Made by a program: the position numbers and the translations under genes | Assembly: GCA_002163975.1 (NCBI GenBank) | Contig: CP019636.1 | Span: forward strand, 807,001 to 871,000 | Direction: 5' to 3' | Source of the DNA: Nostocales cyanobacterium HT-58-2 | Lineage (GTDB): Bacteria > Cyanobacteriota > Cyanobacteriia > Cyanobacteriales > Nostocaceae | DNA length: 64,000 nt | Notes under the pieces: generated by a model | What the model was told of the DNA's origin: nothing | Seen by the model: the letters and a program-made list of their open reading frames with translations, nothing else | The model's database searches: none | In this document: piece by piece, positions 1 through 9,889 of the stretch | Layout of the letters: each line of letters begins with the position of its first letter | How positions within the stretch are numbered: the stretch's first letter is position 1

Positions 1-913
1 ACTGCTCAAAGGTGTGCTAAAGACTGCCCAACAGCAAAAAGCCCTAAAGCCGAGTGAGATTAAGCGCGTGAATGTCGATACCACAGTGCAAGAGAAAGCG
101 ATTGCCTTTGCTACTGATGCGCGGTTGTATGACAAAGCGCGACGAGCATTGGTACGCGCCGCCCAGAAACAGCAAATCAAACTGCGTCAGAACTATTCAC
201 GCTTAGGTAAACAAGCATTATTTCGTCAAAGCCGCTATGCAGTGGCACAACAAGGCGGCCGGGCTCGTAAACAAACACAAAAATTGCGTACCTATTTGGG
301 AAGAGTGATTCGGGACATTGAGCGAAAATTACCGAACCCATCACCAATGTTGGCATCCCTGCTACAGCGCGCTAAACGCATTTACCAACAAAAACGCAAT
401 GATTCTGCCAAACTTTACAGTGTTCATGCTCCAGAGGTCGAATGTATCGCCAAGGGTAAGGTCAATAAAAAATACGAATTTGGTTGCAAAGTAGCAGTTG
501 TGACGACGCATTGTAGCAACTGGATTGTCGGTATTGATGCCCAGCACGGTAACCCTTATGATGGCGCAACCCTTGCTCCTGCATTGCTTCAAGTCGAGAA
601 CCTCACTCACGTTCAACCTCAACAGGCGATTGTAGACCAAGGATTTCGTGGCCGCACACATCATCCGCAAGGGGTACAAGTGTTCATTGGTGGCAGCCGC
701 AAGCGAGCAGGTTTTCTCAAACGACTGCTCAAACGTCGTAGTGCTATTGAACCTCTCATTGGACATATCAAACATGATCACCGGATGCAGCGCAATTACC
801 TGCAAGGTCAAGTTGGCGAGCGCATCAATTCTTTTTTGGCTGGCTGTGGATTTAACCTCCGAAAGCTTTACCGCTTTTTTGTGACTGCTCCACTGATTCA
901 CCTTGTAGCTTAG
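1..913 (+). CDS. IS5-like DDE transposase, 5' end outside window
   Basis: C-terminal part of an insertion-sequence transposase. The reading frame is open at the left edge of the window, so the true start lies upstream; about 300 residues are visible, counted from a GTG at 14. A DDE catalytic set can be seen: Asp in NVDTTVQEKA (about residue 22), Asp in AIVDQGFRG (about 208) and Glu in RRSAIEPLIGHIK (about 246), followed by the basic HDHRMQRNYL stretch typical of IS5-type enzymes. The frame is uninterrupted to its stop, so the element may still be intact. The right terminal inverted repeat could not be fixed because the left end is missing; it should lie shortly after 913. No second copy was seen in the window. 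Confidence 0.85.
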   Translation, partial: LLKGVLKTAQQQKALKPSEIKRVNVDTTVQEKAIAFATDARLYDKARRALVRAAQKQQIKLRQNYSRLGKQALFRQSRYAVAQQGGRARKQTQKLRTYLGRVIRDIERKLPNPSPMLASLLQRAKRIYQQKRNDSAKLYSVHAPEVECIAKGKVNKKYEFGCKVAVVTTHCSNWIVGIDAQHGNPYDGATLAPALLQVENLTHVQPQQAIVDQGFRGRTHHPQGVQVFIGGSRKRAGFLKRLLKRRSAIEPLIGHIKHDHRMQRNYLQGQVGERINSFLAGCGFNLRKLYRFFVTAPLIHLVA

Positions 914-1369
914 ATTACTATCCTTTTATTTTTCAGGGACGACTAACTAGAGTGAATTAGAGGTGTGTTTTGCATAGAAGCTCATATGAAGGCGCTGCTC
1001 AATGATTTGAGTGTGCCTACAAGTTGTAACAAAGCATCCATCTCTAAGGCATTCCCCTTGGTAGTACTAGAACTCAGGCATTTGTAACATCCGTATTAGT
1101 AAATGGCTGTCGTTTAGCTTCGTGCGATCGCCTGTACGTGTGTACGTGACTCTTTATATGCCTCGTGTCCTGCTGCGATATCTTGGAAACCTTGGAACCC
1201 ACATTAAAGTCAGTACAAGAGAGTAGCAGAAAACCGATAGAAGTTGTCAGCAAATTTTTAAGTCTGATTCCGGAATGGCTGTAACTCTCAGTGTAGTTAC
1301 ATAGCGATTGGATTTAATTGAACACAAAATCTCAACTAACTTGTATATTTAATAACTCTCAACACTCCT
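914..1369. other. Intergenic stretch after the transposase
   Basis: No coding signal was recognised. The first 40 or so bases probably hold the right end of the insertion sequence. A HIP1-like GCGATCG site lies near 1124. The region just upstream of 1370 presumably carries the promoter of the small exported protein, but no convincing -35/-10 pair stands out. Confidence 0.4.
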
Positions 1370-1753
1370 ATGGATAAGTTTTTGCTAATTCAATTTAAAT
1401 TCGACACTCGTAGCTTGCTAAAATTTGGTTTGCTGACCCTGGCGGTATCATTCTCGCTGGGAGCTTACACTCAGGCAAATGCTCAATCCGCTCCACAACA
1501 AGAAGTTGAAGTTATATCGGTTCCACCACAAGAAGCATACTATGTAGAGAAGACACAAGCTGCTTCTCCTAGTAATAATACGACTTCTCAAAATGGGAAA
1601 ACTTTGGGTCACAGCACAGCATGGCCTCGGATTTCCAACAGATCAGAAAATTTGCACAGTTCTAAAAAGACAGCAAATTCTCTCACCAATCCTCTTAACT
1701 CATCGAGCAATACCAAGTCATATACAAAGGTCTTAAAACCCTTCTCCATGTAG
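1370..1753 (+). CDS. Small exported hypothetical protein
   Basis: Reading frame of 127 residues from ATG 1370. The N-terminus looks like a Sec signal peptide: basic residues, a hydrophobic core (LLKFGLLTLAVSFSLGA), then an AxA-type cleavage site at about ANA|QS near residue 39. The mature part is low complexity, rich in Ser, Asn, Thr and Gln, with no Cys and no recognisable domain. No strong ribosome-binding site precedes the start. It stands alone, with about 890 bases of AT-rich DNA between it and pstS. It could be a real periplasmic or secreted protein or the decayed front of a longer exported protein. I do not recognise the family. Confidence 0.5.
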   Translation: MDKFLLIQFKFDTRSLLKFGLLTLAVSFSLGAYTQANAQSAPQQEVEVISVPPQEAYYVEKTQAASPSNNTTSQNGKTLGHSTAWPRISNRSENLHSSKKTANSLTNPLNSSSNTKSYTKVLKPFSM

Positions 1754-2272
1754 GATACCTTTACGTCAACCCTCTCAAGTAAGAAATTTAAACGAGTTGA
1801 TATGATCTGGAATTGACTAACAATGTTATATCGTTTCTTTAACTTTTTTTAAGAGCAAGAAATAAGTATATACCTAGAGAAAGAATACTTGTATATCTAA
1901 AAACAGATATTGTACAATAATACAGGGCTTAAAATATAATAAAATTCCGTCAAAAAAAGTGTCTTAAGAAAAAAATTGATAAATTTTCTCATCCTTAAAT
2001 GTGAAGATAGCTTAAGAAATAATACCTATGAAACACTTTTAACTATTTTTGTTAAAAAGTGTAAAGCGTGTCTTTTTTACTAGTTTGAGAAATACGGTAA
2101 TAAAGAAGATACCTAACTCATATGTAGTGACATTAGATTTTTTCATCTGTCTGCACAGGGATAGATGGATTGTAGATTAATATTATGAAGTTAGATTTAT
2201 GTCAGCAAAATATAACAAAAGTTATATTTTCAACAGCGAAAAGTATGCTAGTCTTTATACTAATGTATAGGT

Positions 2273-2304
2273 AAATACGGTAAGTTAATCGATATACCGT
2301 ATTT
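2273..2304. promoter_or_regulatory. Inverted repeat AAATACGGTA / TACCGTATTT
   Basis: Perfect 10-base arms (2273-2282 and 2295-2304) separated by 12 bases and followed by a short T run. A third copy of the decamer lies at 2090-2099. It could be a terminator-like hairpin or a dimeric operator; the extra direct copy favours a protein-binding site. Confidence 0.4.
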
Positions 2305-2561
2305 TTATTGTTTAAAAGGAGACATTGAGGTTATTTTTGTTAAGGTTTTCAACTACAAAACCGCAATATTTGATTGAGAGATAAGAGGAAACCAACGCAC
2401 CATGTTTGTTGTATATAGTGACATTTTTTGCATGAATATTTTTGCAAGATTGTCACTGGTTGTTGCGTGAAAAACTTTGTGGACCTTCTACATATTCCTA
2501 GGAGTTTCCTTGGAATCATTGTAGATGTTTTTGTCGCTAGTACAAAGATTAACAATTTTAG

Positions 2562-2580
2562 ACAACTGTAGTACAGTTGT
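2562..2580. promoter_or_regulatory. Perfect palindrome ACAACTGTAGTACAGTTGT upstream of pstS
   Basis: Nine-base arms around a single central G, ending 65 bases before the pstS start codon. The size and symmetry suit a dimeric transcription factor site in the pst promoter region. It does not match the Pho-box direct-repeat pattern, nor the NtcA GTA-N8-TAC pattern. A hairpin in the 5' UTR is the alternative reading. Confidence 0.4.
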
Positions 2581-2645
2581 TGCCTTTACTATTACCCTTC
2601 TAGAAGCGTTTTTGTAGATCCAAAAGTAGTGGAATTTAGTTTAGA

Positions 2646-3635
2646 ATGCTCACCCGTAGTCTATTTTTTCCAACATTACTATTAGTTCTTACCTGTAGTG
2701 TGACTGCTTGCAGCAGTGCTGAAGAGAAGAAAAGACAGGTGAGTATTGATGGTGGAGTTGTAGGTTATCCTCTCCATCAAGCCGTTGCGGAAGAATTTAA
2801 AAAGGTGAAACCAGATGCCCAAATTAGTGTAGCTGCTAGTGGTACTGGTGGTGGCATGAGTAAGTTTTGTTCTGGTCAAATTGATATTGCTGGTGCTTCC
2901 CGCCCTATCAGAAAAGAAGAAATTCAAGCTTGCAAGAAGAAAGGAATTGAATTTGTAGAGTTGCCTATTGCTCTTGATGGAATTGCTGTCATCGCCAACC
3001 AGAGCAATAACTTTGCTAGCTGTTTATCCATGAAAGAACTTAACAAGATTTGGAGCCCTAAATCAACCAGTAAAGTAGGAAATTGGAATCAAGTTAACTC
3101 AAAATTTCCCAACAAACCTCTAAGGCTTTATGCCCCTGCTTCTGATACCGGGACATTTGACTATTTCACACAAGCAGTCAATAAAAAAGGCAAAGCTAGC
3201 CGTACAGACTACACTGCTACCCAAAATCAAAATGTTCTTGTGAACGGAATTGCTGGTGATGAAGCGGCGTTAGGGTACGTGGGAATCTCCTACTACTTAG
3301 CAAATAAAGATAAGCTGCAACTGGTGGCTGTGAAAACTCCTGAAGGAAATTGTGAAACGCCAGATCCACCAGAAAAAGTTGCTAATAATACTTACAAACC
3401 CTTGTCTCGTCCTCTCTTAATTTATGTTAATAAGATGGATTTGGATAGCAAGCCAGCAGTAAGGGATTTTGTTAGTTTTTATTTAGATAATTCCAAAAAA
3501 TTCGTCAGGCAATCTGCCTATATTGAGCTAACAGATGAGGCTTATGCCAAAGCAAAACAAAGATTTACTTCCGAGAAAACAGGCTCTAAGTTCAAAGATG
3601 CAAAACCAGGTGAGCCAGTGACAAAGTATATCTAA
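2646..3635 (+). CDS. pstS: Phosphate ABC transporter substrate-binding lipoprotein PstS/SphX
   Basis: Periplasmic phosphate-binding protein that delivers inorganic phosphate to the PstC/PstA channel. The 329 residues start with a lipoprotein signal peptide whose lipobox VTAC places the lipidated Cys at residue 22. The mature protein has the PstS-like phosphate-binding signatures SGTGGGMSKFCSGQIDIAGASRPI (around residues 65-88) and ASDTGTFDYF, the second loop of the binding pocket. Its length and internal Cys residues resemble the cyanobacterial SphX/PstS group. It is the first gene of pstSCAB, 105 bases ahead of pstC, and the upstream region has a palindromic candidate operator. Phosphate-starvation control is expected for the family, but no clear Pho box was seen. 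Confidence 0.95.
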   Translation: MLTRSLFFPTLLLVLTCSVTACSSAEEKKRQVSIDGGVVGYPLHQAVAEEFKKVKPDAQISVAASGTGGGMSKFCSGQIDIAGASRPIRKEEIQACKKKGIEFVELPIALDGIAVIANQSNNFASCLSMKELNKIWSPKSTSKVGNWNQVNSKFPNKPLRLYAPASDTGTFDYFTQAVNKKGKASRTDYTATQNQNVLVNGIAGDEAALGYVGISYYLANKDKLQLVAVKTPEGNCETPDPPEKVANNTYKPLSRPLLIYVNKMDLDSKPAVRDFVSFYLDNSKKFVRQSAYIELTDEAYAKAKQRFTSEKTGSKFKDAKPGEPVTKYI

Positions 3636-3740
3636 CAGAAATTTGTAATGCATACTTGAGTCAATTATTACGAATGACTAATGGCTCTTTAGATAGATTG
3701 ACTTAATTAGTAACACTTAAAAAACCAGTTTTACATAACT

Positions 3741-4673
3741 ATGCAAAGTGCGAATTATCAGGACGATTTTAATAGAAGATCCCTAGAAAAGAACGTATCT
3801 GACGATATCCAAGACAAGATTGTTGAAATAGTTTTATTTTGTTGTGGTTTAGTTTCTGTCTTCACAACCATTGGAATCGTCATAATTATCTTTCAGGTGA
3901 CGTTTGAGTTTTTCCAAGAGGTTTCGTTTGCTCAGTTCTTTTTGGATACCCAGTGGACGCCTTTGTTCGCAGATAAACATTTTGGAATTTGGCCCTTGGT
4001 TAATGGCACCTTACTGACTACAGCTATTGCCATGTCCGTTGCCATTCCTCTGGGTTTGTGCTCTGCTATCTACTTAAGTGAGTATGCCAAACCCAAAGTT
4101 GCAGCGATTTTACGCCCAGCAGTGGAATTGCTAGCGGGAGTGCCTACAGTTGTTTACGGTTACTTCGCACTCTTGTTTATAACACCGTTGCTGCGCAATA
4201 TTATTCCACTGGAAATCTTCAATGCCTTGAGTGCTGGCTTGATGATGGGTGTTATGATTACCCCCACCGTAGGTTCCATCAGCTTAGATGCTATACGAGC
4301 AGTTCCTCTCTCTTTGCGTGAAGGAGCATACGCATTAGGACTCACTAAACTGGAAGCCATATTCCGAATTGTCCTTCCTGCTGCTCTTTCTGGGATTACT
4401 GCCTCAATTATTTTGGGAATTTCTCGAGCTGTTGGTGAAACAATGACTGTCCTCATTGCAGCAGGACAACAACCAAGACTGACTCTTAATCTCATGCAGT
4501 CAGTAGAAACAATGACAGCTTACATGGCTCAGATTTCTGGTGGAGATAGTCCTCGTGGCAGTCTCAACTACAAAACTTTATACGCAGTAGGAGCAGTTCT
4601 GTTTTTGATAACTCTGGCTTTAAATATTGTCAGTAATTGGATTGCTAAACGTTTTAAAGAAAAATACGAGTAA
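3741..4673 (+). CDS. pstC: Phosphate ABC transporter permease PstC
   Basis: Inner-membrane permease that forms the phosphate channel with PstA. It has 310 residues: a polar N-terminal tail, a first membrane segment (about 30-55), then the typical five-helix permease core. The EAA-like cytoplasmic loop is seen as [24 protein letters not shown], which contacts the PstB ATPase. Motifs such as [14 protein letters not shown] and [16 protein letters not shown] are characteristic of PstC. It lies between pstS and pstA, with only 5 bases to pstA, indicating one transcript. Intact and normal in length. Confidence 0.95.
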   Translation: MQSANYQDDFNRRSLEKNVSDDIQDKIVEIVLFCCGLVSVFTTIGIVIIIFQVTFEFFQEVSFAQFFLDTQWTPLFADKHFGIWPLVNGTLLTTAIAMSVAIPLGLCSAIYLSEYAKPKVAAILRPAVELLAGVPTVVYGYFALLFITPLLRNIIPLEIFNALSAGLMMGVMITPTVGSISLDAIRAVPLSLREGAYALGLTKLEAIFRIVLPAALSGITASIILGISRAVGETMTVLIAAGQQPRLTLNLMQSVETMTAYMAQISGGDSPRGSLNYKTLYAVGAVLFLITLALNIVSNWIAKRFKEKYE

Positions 4674-4678
4674 TAGAC

Positions 4679-5581
4679 ATGGCTACTTCAATTTCCCCTA
4701 GAGATTTTGAACAACGAGGTGAAGAGTTTACTGACAATATAGACAGGAGGGAAAAAGTCGGCAAGATATTTGAAATTATCTTTTTATTCGGTTTACTCAT
4801 TGGTTTATTTGTCCTTGCTCTCCTTATTTTTGATATTTGTAGAGATGGATTGGGTAGATTTTTGTCACCTGGTTTTCTCACAGAAACGCCTTCTCGGTTT
4901 CCTGATAAAGGGGGCATCCTTCCTGCTATTGTCAGCAGTGTTCTGTTAGGAATCGTCACCATTTTGGTGGCAGTACCAATTGGCGTAGGAGCTGCTTTGT
5001 ATCTTGAAGAATACGCACCTAAAGTCTGGTGGACAGACCTAATTGAGATTAACATTAGCAATCTGGCAGGGGTCCCTTCTATTGTCTATGGATTGCTGGG
5101 TTTAGGCATTTTCAACTATTTTTTAGGCTTTGGTTCAGCTTTGATTTCTGGGGCACTCACTTTGTCCTTGCTATCTTTACCAATCATTATTGTGACAGCA
5201 AGGGAGGCTATTCGAGCAGTTCCAGATTCTCTGAGACATGCTTCTTACGGTTTAGGTATAACCAAATGGCAAACCATCAGCAATCATGTCTTACCTTATG
5301 CTATCCCTGGTATTCTAACAGGGGTAATTATTTCAGTCTCGCGTGCAATTGGTGATGCAGCAAGTCTGATTGTGGTTGGAGCTGTTAGTTTCCTGACATT
5401 CAACCCTGGTTTGTTCCAACGATTCATGGCATTGCCCATCCAAATTTATAGCTACATCTCTCGTCCTGAGCCAGGTTTTGTAAATGCAGCAGCAGCCACA
5501 ATTATTGTTTTGATGCTTGTGATTTTGGCTCTCAATGGCACAGCTATCTACATTCGACAACGCTACTCGCTACTTCGATAG
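4679..5581 (+). CDS. pstA: Phosphate ABC transporter permease PstA
   Basis: Second membrane subunit of the phosphate importer. The 300 residues carry the PstA-type LAGVPSIVYGLLGLGIF segment, the EAA-like loop LRHASYGLGITKWQTISNHVLPYA, and ISRAIGDAASLIVVGA in the last helices, consistent with about six membrane segments. It starts 5 bases after the pstC stop, so translation is probably coupled. pstB follows after 82 bases. Confidence 0.95.
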   Translation: MATSISPRDFEQRGEEFTDNIDRREKVGKIFEIIFLFGLLIGLFVLALLIFDICRDGLGRFLSPGFLTETPSRFPDKGGILPAIVSSVLLGIVTILVAVPIGVGAALYLEEYAPKVWWTDLIEINISNLAGVPSIVYGLLGLGIFNYFLGFGSALISGALTLSLLSLPIIIVTAREAIRAVPDSLRHASYGLGITKWQTISNHVLPYAIPGILTGVIISVSRAIGDAASLIVVGAVSFLTFNPGLFQRFMALPIQIYSYISRPEPGFVNAAAATIIVLMLVILALNGTAIYIRQRYSLLR

Positions 5582-5663
5582 TTGTCCTTGAATGACACAT
5601 GAAAAAGACTTTTTGAAAACTTTTTGAAAACTTGCCGTAACAGAAGATTAGGAAAACCAAAAA

Positions 5664-6494
5664 ATGACTTACAACACTCCAAGAAGCAAACTCAGCAACA
5701 CCACTCAAAGTAGACAAGATAATACGGTTTTTAATGTCGAAGGAGTAAAGGTTTTCTACAACTCTCTTTTGGCGCTTCAAGATGTCTATGTAGAAATTCC
5801 TGAGAGAAAAATTATTGCTTTTATTGGTCCTTCAGGATGTGGTAAAAGTACCTTGCTGCGGTGCTTTAACCGTATGAATGATTTAATTCCAGGGGCGAAG
5901 GTTGAAGGTAGGCTGCATTACCGAAACAACAATATTTATGATCCCAAGATAAACTCGGTAAAATTGCGGCGTCAAGTTGGAATGGTTTTCCAAAGACCAA
6001 ATCCTTTTCCTAAGTCAATTTACGAAAACATTGCCTTTGCACCACGGACAAATGGTTATAAAGGTAATATTGATGAATTGGTAGAGCAATCACTACGGCA
6101 CGCTGCTCTTTGGGATGAGGTGAAAGACAAGCTCAAGGATAAAGGTACAGCGTTATCCGGAGGACAACAGCAACGTCTTTGTATTGCAAGAGCGATCGCC
6201 ATGAAGCCAGATGTCTTGTTGATGGATGAACCCTGTTCTGCCCTAGACCCCATTTCCACTCGTCAAGTTGAAGAACTGTGCCTGCAACTCAAAGAACAAT
6301 ACACCATTATCATGGTGACACATAATATGCAGCAGGCTTCGCGGGTCGCAGACTGGACTGCTTTTTTCAATACTGAAATAGATGAGCATGGCAAACGCAG
6401 AGGGAGATTAGTTGAATTCAGCCCTACGGAAGAAATGTTTAATACTCCTACAACTAAGGAAGCGGCAGAGTATATCAGCGGACGTTTCGGTTAA
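5664..6494 (+). CDS. pstB: Phosphate ABC transporter ATPase PstB
   Basis: Cytoplasmic ATPase that powers phosphate import. In 276 residues it shows Walker [10 protein letters not shown] (55-63), the Q-loop region [16 protein letters not shown], the ABC signature LSGGQQQR (164-171), Walker [14 protein letters not shown] (about 184-196) and the H-loop VTHNM. The [18 protein letters not shown] segment is typical of PstB. No phoU gene follows, although phoU is often the next gene in other bacteria. The downstream 170 bases contain no gene. Confidence 0.96.
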   Translation: MTYNTPRSKLSNTTQSRQDNTVFNVEGVKVFYNSLLALQDVYVEIPERKIIAFIGPSGCGKSTLLRCFNRMNDLIPGAKVEGRLHYRNNNIYDPKINSVKLRRQVGMVFQRPNPFPKSIYENIAFAPRTNGYKGNIDELVEQSLRHAALWDEVKDKLKDKGTALSGGQQQRLCIARAIAMKPDVLLMDEPCSALDPISTRQVEELCLQLKEQYTIIMVTHNMQQASRVADWTAFFNTEIDEHGKRRGRLVEFSPTEEMFNTPTTKEAAEYISGRFG

Positions 6495-6663
6495 TATCCA
6501 GACGAATAGCTTAAGTCTATTAGAAGGGATTGAATTCTATAACTACAAAGCCAAAGTTCACTCCTTTTTAAAGGACTTAAGCCACGAGCTAAAAATTGAT
6601 AATCTTTGGCTATTGAACAACCAGTTCTGATAAAGAAAGCAATGGGAAACATCTGTATGCAGA

Positions 6664-7686
6664 CTAATTTGGCAGTATTGCATACAGCTTGCTTAGGTTC
6701 TCTACATCGTGCTGAAACCAGTTATGAATCCACTGACAATACTGCTGCGTCGCTTGTTGTTCTGTGAGATTCCCCAAGAGTTCTGCTGCAATCAAGTGTC
6801 CAGCCATGATCCCAGACATGATTGCTTTGAGAACTCCATGACTAGATGCGGGATCAAGAACCATTGCTGCATCTCCAACTATGAAGTAACCAGCACCGGC
6901 AGGTTGTGAAACAATACGCCAAGTCACATCAGCTGCTTGCATTTTCTGGTAACTTTTGAGTCCGTGGAACTCATCAGGAAGCCAGTCTTTTTGCATTTTC
7001 CGACTCACCAAAGATAAGCGCGTCCACTGGTAAAGTTGGGGTCGTACTCTAGCAGTCCACGTCCAGCCATCAGAGTCAGCAACGATCGCTGGAGCATCAT
7101 CTCGCGCAGGACATTCCCCAGTGGCATAACCGTAATATGCAATCAGACGGGGAGAGTGATAGTTAATTTGCAGTTCTAATTGTCGAGCTAACCAATGATG
7201 ACTTCCCGTAGCATCAACCACTTGAGATGCCCTCAAAGTTCCTTGGCTTGTCTCAACACCAACCACTTTACACCCATCCATAAGCAAACGGGAAGCTTGG
7301 CATGGTTGCAAAACCTCAACACCTAGAGTTTTTGCCCGATTGAGCAAAATTTTATCAAAATCGGCTCTCCAGGCTTGAAATCCCAGCCATGCTCCCGAAT
7401 CATCTTCTCCAAAGGAGGCAAAATGTTTTTCGGCTTCCCACTTCACCCAGTTTCCAGTGTGACGCAAAAAGCCAGCAGCTAACACTGGCTCAATAACGCC
7501 TAACTGCTTCAAAAGCGGTTCTACACCTGGATGCAAAGTTTCACCAGGATGAGAGCGTGGAAATAGCTCACGCTCAATGAGGACAACTCGTAAACCCCCT
7601 TGAGCGCATGCGATCGCAGCAGCAGATCCAGCAGGTCCACTACCTATGACAAGCACATCAAAATCAGGCGCTTTTCCAAGTACCAT
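6664..7686 (-). CDS. FAD-dependent oxidoreductase, LodB/halogenase-like
   Basis: Flavoprotein of 340 residues. An N-terminal Rossmann FAD motif VLVIGSGPAGSAAA (about 11-24) is followed by the glutathione-reductase-type ER motif. The second FAD motif YFIVGDAAMVLDPASSHGVLKA (around 265-285) is of the tryptophan-halogenase/geranylgeranyl-reductase type, also found in LodB and GoxB. Those enzymes mature the cysteine tryptophylquinone cofactor of LodA/GoxA oxidases. Its start overlaps the 3' end of the upstream 741-residue gene by 23 bases, so the two are translationally coupled. I infer that it modifies that protein, or acts with it on one substrate. The halogenase WxWxIP motif was not seen, so halogenation is unlikely. 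Confidence 0.7.
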   Translation of the reverse strand: MVLGKAPDFDVLVIGSGPAGSAAAIACAQGGLRVVLIERELFPRSHPGETLHPGVEPLLKQLGVIEPVLAAGFLRHTGNWVKWEAEKHFASFGEDDSGAWLGFQAWRADFDKILLNRAKTLGVEVLQPCQASRLLMDGCKVVGVETSQGTLRASQVVDATGSHHWLARQLELQINYHSPRLIAYYGYATGECPARDDAPAIVADSDGWTWTARVRPQLYQWTRLSLVSRKMQKDWLPDEFHGLKSYQKMQAADVTWRIVSQPAGAGYFIVGDAAMVLDPASSHGVLKAIMSGIMAGHLIAAELLGNLTEQQATQQYCQWIHNWFQHDVENLSKLYAILPN

Positions 7687-9889
7687 TATTACGATTCAAC
7701 AAAATGTTGATAGGTGAAACAAACAACGTCACGGTTTCCTGAATTTCAACCAATTGTTTACGAAAATCGTTTGGGTTTGAGAATGAGTTTCCATGACGAT
7801 AGATTTCAAATCTAAAGATATTCCCAACAAGCGTAGTTCCTGTTTGAGTTTGTGCCTGTTGCAATTCGGAATCCGTCGCCTGGACTCGATGGAACGAAAA
7901 GACGCTCCAATCTCCTCGCTGATCAGGAGTGATGCCTAATACCTCATAAACCTTTGCCATTGCCAAAACTCTGGCTTCATACTCACGTACATCAACCTGA
8001 CCCGTTAGCGATAGTGAAAATTTCTTTTGCAAAGAATTTTCTGTATAATCTGCATGGGCAAATTCTGTATATTCTATAAAGTTTTTGCCATTCTGTGTGA
8101 CGCGTTGAGGACCAGGGACACCATCCCAAGCTAAGTTACCAGTCTGACCAATTTCTTCATCTGTCAAAGGGCTGACAGTGGGCCATGCGGGATTTGGCTG
8201 GAATGTCCGTGCAGCATCAGGGGCGACTGCGGGCCAAAATGTACTTAGTGCAGCACACAATTTGGAGTCTTCAGGGAAAGGACTGCCTAGCCTGAAAGCT
8301 GCCATATGTTCTTCTCCATTGTCGGAGACAACTGTACCAACGTCCCAACCAGGGGCAAACACACCAGCCGCAGCATCTGGTAGATATGCATGTCGCATTG
8401 TTGGAGAGCCATCCAACGGCATTTGTCGCACTGCACCCTTGAGAGGTAACGAGACAATTGCAGTGACAGTTTTATCTTCAGGACGGAAAGGAGCACCTTT
8501 CAACTGAAGGTTAGGCGCAACGCGATCGTCAGATAGAGTTTCTGGCGGAATTCGCCAGAGATTCTCTCTCAACCTTTGAGGAACTGACTGTTCTGTCCAC
8601 TCCAGTAACTCTCGTTGGTCAGTGTTGGGAAAGAAATCGGGTGCTGTCACGAGGGAATAAGCAGGTAAACGGCGTGGAAGTGCTACTGCTAACTCTGGAC
8701 AGACTGCTTCAATCCAGCCATCGCCTGTGAAGTCAATATAGTGTACAGCATCATAACCACCTTTTTGCACCGCACCTTCTACATCCTTTTGAGCGTTGAG
8801 ATTTTCAATTTGGCCGTTTGCTAAGACTTTGTGACGGACATGGACATATTCAGGAGCATTGGAAGGAATTCGTAAACTCGAAGATAATCTTTCCCCCTCT
8901 TCTTCGGTGTTATTCTGTGGCACCCTAAAGGTTAGCACTTTTCCTTTGTATGTTCCTGCTTCCACTAAACTGGAGTGAACAACTGGTACGAGCAGTCCAT
9001 TACCAAAATCAGGCTTGGTTGTGAATTGCGCAATACCTTCCGTAAAAATGAACGGTGGCTGACTGATATCCGGCTCACTCCATCCTGTGTTCCATCCCAT
9101 TTTTCTTAAGGCGACATGAATCCGCCGCAGTTTTTCATTGACATGACGGCTATTGAGCGTCACCTGTAAATTTAAACCGCGAATGCATTCTCTACCGTTG
9201 AACAGCTTGTGGAGAGGAACCCAAAACTGTTTAGTGTTATCTCCAGCTTGAAACCGCAACGGACCAAAGGAGTTTGCATCACCTCTGCGTTGAACTGCAA
9301 TATAAGCAGAATATTTAGCAGGCAAGACTCGAAACGCATGGACATCTCCTTTTACAAAGGGGAGAAATCCTCTTAGTTGAGCATCATATAATGGTTGAGC
9401 TGTTCCAACTCGCGCTACACCAGTCCGCGAAAAGCACACATCGGCATGCTTGCGGTGTACAGTTTCAGGTGCAGGGCGATACTCTGAGGCAAACACAACG
9501 ATCGCCAAAAGTTGACCCTGTGCGCGAACTTGTAAATCCTGCAAAGAAGGAGGCTGTACCCCGTAAACAAAGTTTTCAATAATTTCAAGTTCTGCCAACG
9601 TCGGATATGCATCCGAGTTTGTATTTTGAGCATTAAGTACGACATTTGGTGAAGCAAAGGCGTGAAACAGCAAGCTTCGCGCTGGATTTCCCGATTCTAT
9701 TGCTCTTTTGCCTTCACCTGCAAAATCTTCAAATCCTGGAACATTACGATTGATGTTTGGCAGTTCCTTGGTAAGCTCCTGCTTGAGATTGGTTGCAGTG
9801 ATATCAAGTCCATGTGCTAGCAGTAAGTCTCGCCACCCAAAAGGAGCAAGGCGATCGCAAACTCTTTTGACTTCTTCAATTAATGCCAT
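7664..9889 (-). CDS. Large cytoplasmic protein, remote LodA-like quinocofactor oxidase candidate
   Basis: Protein of 741 residues without signal peptide or membrane segment. I do not recognise it as a standard family. The C-terminal third contains LCAALSTFWPAVAPD with Cys545, then LAWDGVPGP with Trp588. A Cys shortly before a TFWPA-type motif and a Trp further on resembles the layout of the LodA/GoxA family, where a Cys and a Trp form the CTQ cofactor. A mid-protein TGVARVGT stretch is faintly like the IARVGNS start of those enzymes, but lies at about residue 156 rather than at the N-terminus. The overlapping LodB-like flavoprotein gene supports the link. If correct, it would be an amino-acid or amine oxidase releasing peroxide. 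The assignment is inference; a novel family is equally possible. Confidence 0.5.
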   Translation of the reverse strand: MALIEEVKRVCDRLAPFGWRDLLLAHGLDITATNLKQELTKELPNINRNVPGFEDFAGEGKRAIESGNPARSLLFHAFASPNVVLNAQNTNSDAYPTLAELEIIENFVYGVQPPSLQDLQVRAQGQLLAIVVFASEYRPAPETVHRKHADVCFSRTGVARVGTAQPLYDAQLRGFLPFVKGDVHAFRVLPAKYSAYIAVQRRGDANSFGPLRFQAGDNTKQFWVPLHKLFNGRECIRGLNLQVTLNSRHVNEKLRRIHVALRKMGWNTGWSEPDISQPPFIFTEGIAQFTTKPDFGNGLLVPVVHSSLVEAGTYKGKVLTFRVPQNNTEEEGERLSSSLRIPSNAPEYVHVRHKVLANGQIENLNAQKDVEGAVQKGGYDAVHYIDFTGDGWIEAVCPELAVALPRRLPAYSLVTAPDFFPNTDQRELLEWTEQSVPQRLRENLWRIPPETLSDDRVAPNLQLKGAPFRPEDKTVTAIVSLPLKGAVRQMPLDGSPTMRHAYLPDAAAGVFAPGWDVGTVVSDNGEEHMAAFRLGSPFPEDSKLCAALSTFWPAVAPDAARTFQPNPAWPTVSPLTDEEIGQTGNLAWDGVPGPQRVTQNGKNFIEYTEFAHADYTENSLQKKFSLSLTGQVDVREYEARVLAMAKVYEVLGITPDQRGDWSVFSFHRVQATDSELQQAQTQTGTTLVGNIFRFEIYRHGNSFSNPNDFRKQLVEIQETVTLFVSPINILLNRNNGTWKSA

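Larger units (their letters stand above)
1754..2645. other. Long AT-rich region upstream of pstS
   Basis: About 890 bases without a supported gene. It holds several palindromic signals: an imperfect hairpin at 2033-2062 (ACACTTTTAAC paired with GTTAAAAAGTGT, one bulge), the decamer AAATACGGTA at 2090-2099 and again as an inverted pair at 2273-2304, and a perfect 19-base palindrome at 2562-2580. I looked for tandem CTTAACCT-like Pho boxes, expected for a phosphate-regulated pst operon, and found only weak TTAA-containing fragments. Confidence 0.5.

Noticed and set aside
1780..2060. Possible Pho box upstream of pstS
   Set aside because: Only scattered TTAA-containing words; no tandem 8-base repeats at 11-base spacing.
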